Translations under genes and position numbers: made by a program
Part shown: positions 1 to 4,914 of the stretch, piece by piece
How the letters are laid out: the number at the start of each line of letters is the position of its first letter
Position numbering within the stretch: position 1 is the stretch's first letter
Notes under the pieces: model-generated
Databases searched by the model: none
The model's input: the letters and a program-made list of their open reading frames with translations, nothing else
What the model was told of the DNA's origin: nothing
NCBI GenBank assembly: GCA_003022655.1
Contig: PXSX01000156.1
Coordinates: forward strand, 3,396 to 8,895
Length of the DNA stretch: 5,500 nt
Source of the DNA: Bacteroidetes bacterium QH_1_64_81
GTDB lineage: Bacteria; Bacteroidota; Rhodothermia; Rhodothermales; Salinibacteraceae
Direction: 5' to 3'

Positions 1-1
1 G

Positions 2-331
2 ACCGATTTCCCCGATTCTCTCGCCGACACGGCCACGTCGCTCCGCCTCACCACGGGCCGCCCCGTGCCGCGGGCCGAGCTTCTGGCCTGCCTCTTGACG
101 GCCCTCGAACAGCGCTACAACGCTGTGAAGGAGGGAGACGTGGACGCCGTCCGCACTGCGTTCGAAGAACGCCTCGCGTGCCTCCACGAACAGACGACCC
201 TGCGCGTCCCGGACACGGACCGCATCCTCTCAGGAACGGTGGAGGGCATCACCGAGACGGGCGCCCTGCGCCTCCGCACGGCAGACGGACCGAAAACGGT
301 GCACGCAGGGGACGTTACAACCCGGAAATGA
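2..331 (+). CDS. birA: Biotin--[acetyl-CoA-carboxylase] ligase, C-terminal part (5' end outside window)
   Basis: The frame is open from base 2 and ends with TGA at 329-331, so about 109 C-terminal residues are visible. The enzyme activates biotin with ATP and attaches it to the lysine of biotin carboxyl carrier protein in the cytoplasm. The visible part starts with FPDSLADTATSLRLTTGRPV, the segment that ends the catalytic domain in this family (FP-x-ELxxxATSL, then G-x-x-V-x-R-x-x-LL). A helix with LLTALEQRY follows. The last 45 residues match the small SH3-like C-terminal domain, with SGTVEGITETGALRL and the closing GDVTTRK (family pattern G-x-A-x-GI-x-x-x-G-x-L ... G-[ED]-V-[ST]-x-R). The biotin-binding GRGRxGR motif and any N-terminal DNA-binding domain lie upstream of the window. 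It is therefore unknown whether this is a regulatory BirA or the short enzyme-only form. It converges on the broken udk gene, 174 bases away. Confidence 0.85.
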   Translation, partial: TDFPDSLADTATSLRLTTGRPVPRAELLACLLTALEQRYNAVKEGDVDAVRTAFEERLACLHEQTTLRVPDTDRILSGTVEGITETGALRLRTADGPKTVHAGDVTTRK

Positions 332-505
332 CTCTCGGCGTGTTGACCGTGGCTCTTCCCATCCCCGCCCACACCCCCAGACGCCCACACGCAAACACGT
401 CCCTGCGCGAATGCTCCTCACCCTCGACATCCCTCTCCCTTCGACCTCGACGAGCGCCTCACTGGGACGCGATAGGACGTCGACGCCGGTGGCCTCCTCC
501 CGTTG

Positions 506-1085
506 CTAGGACCGAACCGTTTCCTGTTCCACCGACCGAAGCAGCTCCTGAATTCGGGACATCACCATCTGGATGGCGACCTGGTTGTGCCCGCCCCGGG
601 GAATGATGCTGGCGCAGAATGCCCTCGATGGACCGTCCCCGCTCCTGCAGATCCCGCCGGATGCGGCGCATGAGCCGAATGTCGTCGGCCGCGTCGACGT
701 AAATTTTGATGTCCATTCGCTCCTCGAGCGACGCCTCGGCCAGCACCAGAATGCCCTCAATGATGATGACGGGACGAGACTCGACAGTCTCGGTTTCCTC
801 CTGCCGCGTGTGCGTCGTGAAGTCGTACACCGGCTTTTCGATCGCCTCCCCCTCGATCAGGCGATCGAGGTGCTCGCACATGAGCTGCGTCTCCAGGGCG
901 TCGGGATGGTCGAAGTTGAAGCGCGCCCGTTTCTCCGGGGAGAGGTGGGAGAGATCCCGGTAATAGGCGTCGTGATCGAGGATGGCGATCGGGTCGGAGC
1001 CAAACTCCCGGATGATGTGGTTCAGGACCGTCGTCTTTCCGGAGCCGGACCCACCCGCGATGCCGAGGACAACCGGAGGATTCAT
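506..1085 (-). pseudogene. udk: Uridine kinase, broken by an internal deletion and frameshift
   Basis: Uridine/cytidine kinase phosphorylates uridine to UMP with ATP or GTP in pyrimidine salvage. From ATG at 1085-1083 the product shows the P-loop GGSGSGKTT (residues 11-19), DHDAYYRDLSHLSPEKRA (37-54), NFDHPDA, the substrate-side PVYDFTTHTR (85-94), strand IIIEGILVL (107-115) and the lid RRIRRDLQERGRS (140-152). After ILRQ (159, bases 611-609) the family continues with roughly 21 residues (Y-x-x-T-V-[RK]-P ... [FV]-x-P-[ST]-K-x-YAD) before IIPRGG. Here IIPRGGHNQVAIQ follows almost at once, but in another frame (bases 607-506, stop TAG at 508-506), with one leftover base at 608. This implies loss of about 62 bp. 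The unshifted reading runs on to 459 with an unrelated tail, giving a 208-residue product. The start at 1085 is preferred over an upstream ATG at 1142, which would add a proline-rich, non-homologous leader. It is last in the ytxH-yaaA-udk cluster. Activity is unlikely. A sequencing or assembly error cannot be excluded. Confidence 0.85.
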
Positions 1086-1173
1086 GGGGATCGTAGACGT
1101 GCGCGGTGGCAAGGTGCGCGTCGGGGGTGGGGGCGGAAGCACCCAGGGACGAGGTCAATCTCGTCCGGGAAGC

Positions 1174-1998
1174 CTATTCGTGTACCATGACGACCGTCCA
1201 GGTTTTCGTGTCCTCGTCGTAGGTGGAAGCCTCCTCGTCGAACGCCAACTCGTCCGACTCTTCTTCCGCCCACTCGCGGAGATCCTCCATCTCCTCGGCC
1301 GTCTCCTGCACGATGAAGTTGACGAACTGGCCCCGCTGAACGTCCAGGTCCTCCCCCGTAATCGGCACTCGCTCTCCCTCTTCGACCTCCTCGAAGCGGA
1401 CCTCGACGCGGGCCTTGTACATGTGCTCGTCGGTCCACGCATTTCGATGCACCTCCGGAAGCATGTCCCACACCCACCGGTCCTTTAGGCTTTCGTTGAG
1501 GACGGGACTGATGATGGGGCGCCAGTAGTCGGCCACCGGTCCCATGTCCGGGAGCGAGGCGTCCATGCCGAGTTGGTAGTTGGGAATCAGGTCGTCCGGC
1601 CGCAGCAGTCCGAACAGCCCAGAAAGGATCACCCCGTTTTCGAGGAGACGCCGTTGGGCCCCCGTCGGGAGGTTCGCAAAGTCCATCGCGGCGTACATCA
1701 CCCCCGGACTGTACCGGTCGAGGGCCGACATCAGGGGGGCGTCGTAGATCTCCTCATTGACGCGAACGGCCTCTTCCAGCTCGTATCCTTCGACCCCGAA
1801 CACGTCCGCGAGTGCGTCCTCGTCCTCCTTCGCAATCACTGTCTGCAGGGTATCGATGAGCTCCCGCCGGTCGGGATTGAGACCGTCGAAGTAGTTGAAG
1901 GTCCCCGACGTGCGGTAATCGAACATGTCGGGAGCGAAGGGATTTCCCCCGGGCTGCTTGCGGTCGGCGGGGGACAGAAGGACGGTAAGATCTGGCAT
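1174..1998 (-). CDS. yaaA: YaaA-family (DUF328/UPF0246) peroxide stress protein
   Basis: The product has 274 residues, against about 258 in E. coli YaaA. In E. coli YaaA is induced by OxyR and limits intracellular free iron during peroxide stress; the family fold also binds DNA. Family marks seen here are LLSPADRK (7-14, usually LISPAK-x-L), YSPGVMYAAMD (96-106), ILSGLFGLLRPDDLIPNYQL (124-143), Met145, YWRPII (158-163) and the late GQFVNFIVQE segment (223-232). The family's usual YRLEMG reads NYQLGM, a mild variation. After about residue 232 there is an acidic extension (EEMEDLREWAEEESDELAFDEE) not usual in YaaA, which could reflect a salt-adapted proteome. The start ATG at 1998-1996 puts the LLSP motif at the expected N-terminal place; no clear Shine-Dalgarno is visible. 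It lies 78 bases after ytxH and 88 before udk on the same strand, so a shared transcript is likely. Confidence 0.88.
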   Translation of the reverse strand: MPDLTVLLSPADRKQPGGNPFAPDMFDYRTSGTFNYFDGLNPDRRELIDTLQTVIAKEDEDALADVFGVEGYELEEAVRVNEEIYDAPLMSALDRYSPGVMYAAMDFANLPTGAQRRLLENGVILSGLFGLLRPDDLIPNYQLGMDASLPDMGPVADYWRPIISPVLNESLKDRWVWDMLPEVHRNAWTDEHMYKARVEVRFEEVEEGERVPITGEDLDVQRGQFVNFIVQETAEEMEDLREWAEEESDELAFDEEASTYDEDTKTWTVVMVHE

Positions 1999-2076
1999 GC
2001 AGGAGCGAGTCGATCAGTCGATGGCGAAGAAGGGAAGGAGGGACACGGACGAGGCCGGCCCCGAGAGATGCAGCGG

Positions 2077-2409
2077 TCAGTTCGTTTCGTCGACGTCTTG
2101 AGACGCCTGGCGCAGTTCTTCCAGCAGGGCGTCGATGTCGTCGCGGATGTGATCGGCCCGGGCCTCTGCGTCCTCGACCACCGCGTCGCTATTGCGACGC
2201 CCCCCGCTCTCGGTCCTGGACTGGACGAGACGACGGAGAAATCCCTCCGCCTGGGCCTTGACCCGTTCGAGCTGATAGGCAATGCGACGACGCGCATCGG
2301 GCCCTCGCTTCGGGGCAAACAACATCCCCAGGGCAAACCCAACGGCGCCTCCTGCCAATGCACTATACACCCCAGTTCGAGTCGCGCGGTCTTGTGACTT
2401 CTTTTTCAT
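2077..2409 (-). CDS. YtxH-domain small membrane-associated protein
   Basis: The product has 110 residues. The family (PF12732, YtxH/GvpP-like) comprises short proteins with one N-terminal membrane segment and a helical tail; in Bacillus some members are general-stress induced, and no molecular activity is established. The sequence shows a lysine-rich start MKKKSQDRATRT, a glycine/alanine-rich hydrophobic segment at about 13-32 (GVYSALAGGAVGFALGMLF), and then the family signature APKRGPDARRRI at 32-43 (usually APxSG-x-x-[TA]R). A long amphipathic, probably coiled-coil helix follows, including EDAEARADHIRDDIDALLEE (79-98). The start at 2409-2407 is chosen because it places the membrane segment at the N-terminus. 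The frame stays open to an ATG at 2661, but that extension is arginine-rich, has no domain and overlaps the candidate promoter. No clear Shine-Dalgarno is seen. It heads the ytxH-yaaA-udk cluster. Confidence 0.82.
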   Translation of the reverse strand: MKKKSQDRATRTGVYSALAGGAVGFALGMLFAPKRGPDARRRIAYQLERVKAQAEGFLRRLVQSRTESGGRRNSDAVVEDAEARADHIRDDIDALLEELRQASQDVDETN

Positions 2410-2632
2410 GAACAACAGACGTGCTGGGCAAGAAGAATGTGGATTGAGAACCCCATTTTGTACCGTATGAACGGAATCCGGTTTCCCCTCCCGGACCCTA
2501 CAGAAATGAGCGCGGCTGTGCCTCTGCGCACCTGTCCACAGACCCGCTTCCGCGGATTTTCGTCGCGTTCCTCCCCTCAACGGGTCCACGCTCAGATATT
2601 GGGGGTGAACCCTTTTGCCCCTGGGGCTTTGA

Positions 2633-2661
2633 ATATTATCGACCTCGTACGTTTCTTGCAA
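2633..2661 (-). promoter_or_regulatory. Candidate sigma70-like promoter for ytxH-yaaA-udk
   Basis: On the minus strand TTGCAA (2661-2656) is followed after exactly 17 bases by TAATAT (2638-2633). Each hexamer matches the sigma70 consensus at four of six positions, and the spacer is optimal. This is one of the few AT-rich spots in the divergent region. It would leave a leader of a little over 200 bases before ytxH. Bacteroidota promoters often follow a different consensus (TTTG / TAnnTTTG), so this is only a candidate. Confidence 0.35.
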
Positions 2662-2688
2662 CAGGTATTTGGGAATCTACACGGCCTT

Positions 2689-2720
2689 TGTGTACGCGCA
2701 CCGGTGTGTACGCGCACCGG
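2689..2720 (+). repeat. Perfect 16-bp tandem duplication (two copies)
   Basis: TGTGTACGCGCACCGG occurs at 2689-2704 and again without a gap at 2705-2720, all 16 bases identical. The duplication creates an inverted repeat: CCGGTG at 2701-2706, from the copy junction, pairs with CACCGG at 2715-2720. With one further G-U and one G-C pair this makes an 8-bp hairpin with a UACG loop (2709-2712) in plus-strand RNA. It lies in the divergent region, 193 bases before the hydrolase start. It could be an operator pair or a recent slippage event. Confidence 0.85.
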
Positions 2721-2912
2721 CCGCCCCCCGCTGTTTCCCACCCGACCGGCCATGCTCCCCGCACTTCGTCGGCCTTTACGACGAATCTTTGCTGCTTGTC
2801 CATACGGCCTCGCCCCTCCACGGGGCAGAGGGGCGCTCTCGGATGGGTGACCTCCGCGGTCCTCCCAAAAACACTCTTGAACCGCCCCACCCTCACTGAC
2901 GACGCTCTACGT

Positions 2913-3728
2913 ATGCACGAAACTCCTTTCCCCATCCACGAAACGGGGTCTTTTCAGTACAATGAGGAAGGCCCCACCGACTCCCCGATCCCTCCTGTTG
3001 TCCTCCTGCACGGCATGCTGGGGGATCTGAGCAACTGGGTAGACACCGTTGAGGACCTGTCGGAGAATGGCTACCGCGTGCTGGCTCCTATTCTGCCAGT
3101 CTACGATTTCCCGCTGTCGGAGACCGGGGTTCCCCGCCTCACGGAATATGTGCATGAGTTCATGGAGACCCTTGAGCTCGACTCAGCGGTCCTCGTGGGC
3201 AATTCGCTAGGGGGACACGTGGCGCTGCTCCACGCCCTAAATCATCCCGAGACCGTTTACGCCCTCGTGCTGTCCGGGTCCTCCGGCATCTATGAAACCA
3301 CGATGGGCTCGTCGTTCTTCCGCCGGCAGGATCGCGAGTTTATCAAGGAACGGACCGAGATGACCTTCTACGATCCGGCGCACGCGACCGAGGAGCTGGT
3401 CGACGAGATGCTGGAGATTGTCAATGATCGTCCCCGTGCCTTTCGGCTGCTCAAGTTTGCCCGGTCGGCCGACGAAGAGACCGTCACCGAGCAGCTCTCA
3501 CAACTGGACATGCCCTCGCTCCTGGTGTGGGGCCGCAACGACATCGTCACGCCGCCCGAGGTGGCCGAGGAGTTTCGGGACCGCATGCCGAATGCCCGCC
3601 TCGAATTCATCGACAAATGCGGCCACGCCCCGATGATCGAGCACCCGGATACGTTTAATGCACTGACGCTCGATTTCCTCGAAGAGCTCACCGAGGAAGC
3701 CCGTCTGGAGCCCTCTTCTCGTCCGTAG
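2913..3728 (+). CDS. Alpha/beta-fold hydrolase
   Basis: The product has 271 residues, a normal length for a single-domain alpha/beta hydrolase. It shows the oxyanion-hole motif VVLLHGMLGDLSNW (29-42, HG at 33-34), the nucleophile elbow VGNSLGG (95-101, Ser98 in G-x-S-x-G), the catalytic acid in LLVWGRNDIVTP (203-214, Asp210) and the catalytic histidine in KCGHAPMIEHP (235-245, His238). The triad is therefore complete. A cap region of about 60 residues (roughly 125-190) separates the elbow from the acid. No signal peptide or membrane segment is seen, so it is probably cytoplasmic. Substrate cannot be told: the family includes esterases, C-C bond hydrolases of the MhpC/BphD type, haloperoxidase-like enzymes and lipases. 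The ATG at 2913 is chosen because it starts a few residues before the first strand; the frame remains open upstream to 2688, but that extension crosses the tandem repeat and has no recognisable domain. The gene stands alone, divergent from ytxH. Confidence 0.87.
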   Translation: MHETPFPIHETGSFQYNEEGPTDSPIPPVVLLHGMLGDLSNWVDTVEDLSENGYRVLAPILPVYDFPLSETGVPRLTEYVHEFMETLELDSAVLVGNSLGGHVALLHALNHPETVYALVLSGSSGIYETTMGSSFFRRQDREFIKERTEMTFYDPAHATEELVDEMLEIVNDRPRAFRLLKFARSADEETVTEQLSQLDMPSLLVWGRNDIVTPPEVAEEFRDRMPNARLEFIDKCGHAPMIEHPDTFNALTLDFLEELTEEARLEPSSRP

Positions 3729-3928
3729 CGCCCCCGTCCAGCCTGTCTAATGGGGCAGACAACTGTGTGACGAAGAGCACGCTTCCGTCTTCCTGCCCGT
3801 AATTCTGCCGCGTTGCAGTTGGGGTATGTCCGATTGGCACGCGCATTGCATGACGTGAGTGGTACAGCGCGGGTCGCGTTTGCGATCTCGTTGTCCGGGG
3901 TGTTTCGCCCCCGGGAGGCCTCCATTCT

Positions 3929-3975
3929 TGCCGGGCAGGTGCGTCTTTGGGTGAGCGTATCTGCCCGGCATTTTC
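3929..3975 (+). terminator. Long hairpin followed by a T-run, probable intrinsic terminator
   Basis: TGCCGGGCAG (3929-3938) pairs perfectly with CTGCCCGGCA (3961-3970). The stem continues inward through 3939-3944 with 3955-3960, using G-U, U-A, G-U, C-G, G-C and U-G pairs. This gives a 16-bp stem with a 10-base loop, and TTTTCT follows directly. The three G-U pairs would be A-C mismatches in minus-strand RNA, and the T-run is on the plus strand, so it acts on plus-strand transcripts. It lies 200 bases after the hydrolase stop. It may terminate that mRNA or close a short non-coding RNA. Confidence 0.6.
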
Positions 3976-4140
3976 TATGTGGGGGCTGCTTCGGTGTGAG
4001 TGGTGCGTTCGGGGTCCTGCCCGAGGTCCGGCATTCCCGTCGCGGTCCTCTCCCGGCCCCGCGGCACGGGGGCCGAATCGGCGCAGGCTCCCGTCCTGCC
4101 ATCTATCTCCGGCCCAATCAGCAAACGGAAGAGGTTCCTG

Positions 4141-4174
4141 CCCATGGGCAACATTCCCCCATGGGCAACATTCC
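4141..4174 (+). repeat. Perfect 17-bp tandem duplication (two copies)
   Basis: CCCATGGGCAACATTCC occurs at 4141-4157 and again at 4158-4174, with no gap and no mismatch. The first copy overlaps a 12-bp perfect palindrome TGCCCATGGGCA (4139-4150); the second keeps only the 8-bp core CCCATGGG (4158-4165). It lies 233 bases upstream of the ssb start. It could be a doubled regulatory site or a recent replication-slippage product. Confidence 0.85.
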
Positions 4175-4396
4175 AACCTGCGCTGTCCTCAATCCCCCGA
4201 CCCTCAGGACGCACCGTACCGTTCTTTTGGGCCCACGTTATGTTTCCCCCTTCCCGTGTGTCTAGGGAACGAACACGTCGTGCGCTCTCTTCGTCCGGTA
4301 CCACGATTCGTTTCTCGGGACACTTTCGGGGGCTTGTCGTATACGCATGTGGAGGAAGGGGGCCCGGGTTCTCATCAATCTTCGAACAACACGGTT

Positions 4397-4402
4397 AGGT
4401 GG
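4397..4402 (+). promoter_or_regulatory. Ribosome binding site of ssb
   Basis: AGGTGG lies five bases before the ATG at 4408, matching the AGGAGG consensus at five of six bases. It decides the start: a GTG at 4399, three codons earlier, overlaps the site itself. It is the clearest ribosome binding site in the window; the minus-strand genes have none as good. Confidence 0.65.
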
Positions 4403-4407
4403 TTATT

Positions 4408-4914
4408 ATGGCACGCGGTGTCAACAAGGTTATTCTCATCGGCAACCTCGGCGACGATCCGGAGCTTCGATACACTGGCAGCGGAACGGCCGTCTGCAAC
4501 ATGTCGCTCGCAACCAACGAGACGTACACGGACAACGACGGAAACGAGGTGCAGAACACCGAATGGCACGACGTCGTGGCGTGGGGACGGCTCGGTGAAA
4601 TCTGCAACGAGTACCTGCAGAGGGGCTCCCAGGTGTACTTCGAGGGCAAGCTCCAAACCCGCTCCTGGGACGACCAGGACGGCAACACGCGCTACTCGAC
4701 GGAGGTGAAGGCGCGGGAGATGATGTTCCTCGATAGCAACCGGCAAGGTGCTCCGGAAGGCGGAAGCCTCAACCAGGACCGGGGCTACCAAGACGACGAC
4801 TTCGATCAGCGTCCGGAGCTTAAGGAGCAGCCTGCCGGTCCCTCGGGCTCGCAGTCGGACCCGTCGGACGACGAGGAAGAGACGTTTGAGCCCGATGATG
4901 ACCTCCCCTTTTAG
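4408..4914 (+). CDS. ssb: Single-stranded DNA-binding protein SSB
   Basis: The product has 168 residues. SSB coats single-stranded DNA during replication, recombination and repair, and recruits partners through its C-terminal tip. The OB-fold occupies about residues 1-110: [20 protein letters not shown] (1-20), the SLATNETY strand, [13 protein letters not shown] (50-62, with Trp53 and Trp59), [20 protein letters not shown] (68-87) and [13 protein letters not shown] (97-109). Trp53 and Trp87 correspond to E. coli base-stacking tryptophans Trp54 and Trp88. A flexible Gln/Gly/Pro/Asp-rich linker (about 110-155) leads to a very acidic tail and the tip DDDLPF, nearly the E. coli DDDIPF interaction motif. 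The protein is strikingly acidic overall, which fits a salt-adapted host but is also normal for SSB tails. The stop TAG (4912-4914) directly abuts the candidate group II intron. Confidence 0.97.
   Translation: MARGVNKVILIGNLGDDPELRYTGSGTAVCNMSLATNETYTDNDGNEVQNTEWHDVVAWGRLGEICNEYLQRGSQVYFEGKLQTRSWDDQDGNTRYSTEVKAREMMFLDSNRQGAPEGGSLNQDRGYQDDDFDQRPELKEQPAGPSGSQSDPSDDEEETFEPDDDLPF

Larger units (their letters stand above)
2410..2912. other. Divergent intergenic region between ytxH and the hydrolase gene
   Basis: No convincing gene is present in these 503 bases. They should carry the promoters for both directions. What can be seen: a sigma70-like promoter candidate on the minus strand (2633-2661); a perfect 16-bp tandem duplication (2689-2720); a 7-bp inverted repeat TTCGTCG/CGACGAA (2765-2771 with 2779-2785, 7-base loop); and a GC hairpin CGCCCCT/AGGGGCG (2811-2817 with 2829-2835) whose left arm could instead pair with GGGGC at 2822-2826. 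If the hydrolase promoter is upstream of about 2760, the last two would lie in its 5' leader. No known riboswitch was recognised. Confidence 0.6.
3729..4407. other. Long gene-free stretch between hydrolase and ssb
   Basis: In these 679 bases I see no credible gene. Several frames are open on both strands, but their translations are rich in Arg/Pro/Gly and Ser and carry no domain. The stretch holds a strong hairpin with a T-run (3929-3975), a GC hairpin ACGGGGGCC/GGCTCCCGT (4066-4074 with 4086-4094, 11-base loop), a 17-bp tandem duplication (4141-4174) and the ssb ribosome binding site. A weak promoter-like pair GGGACA (4317-4322) / TATACG (4340-4345), 17 bases apart, precedes ssb; it is too weak to annotate separately. 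Confidence 0.6.

Noticed and set aside
178..606. Plus-strand frame of 142 codons across the birA end
   Set aside because: Composition is Arg/Pro-rich and it overlaps the BirA C-terminus, whose motifs are in another frame.
573..1190. Long plus-strand open frame opposite udk
   Set aside because: It is the antisense of a clearly recognisable kinase; the translation has no domain and the openness follows from high-GC codon bias.
1573..2397. Long plus-strand open frame opposite yaaA and ytxH
   Set aside because: It spans two real minus-strand genes and the gap between them and has no recognisable protein features.
2410..2661. N-terminal extension of ytxH to an upstream ATG at 2661
   Set aside because: The added residues are low-complexity basic sequence without a domain, would bury the membrane segment internally and overlap the promoter candidate.
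2689..2720. CRISPR-like or iteron array at the tandem repeats (also 4141-4174)
   Set aside because: Only two copies each, no spacers, and the two repeat families are unrelated in sequence.
2688..2912. N-terminal extension of the hydrolase to 2688
   Set aside because: It crosses the tandem duplication and hairpins and adds nothing matching the family; the ATG at 2913 gives a normal length.
3368..4176. Minus-strand open frames opposite the hydrolase end and the gap after it
   Set aside because: Arg/Ser-rich shadow translations; one is antisense to the hydrolase's catalytic histidine region.
3813..4398. Overlapping plus-strand open frames between hydrolase and ssb
   Set aside because: Arg/Pro/Gly-rich translations, running through a hairpin and the 17-bp duplication, with no domain or clear ribosome binding site.
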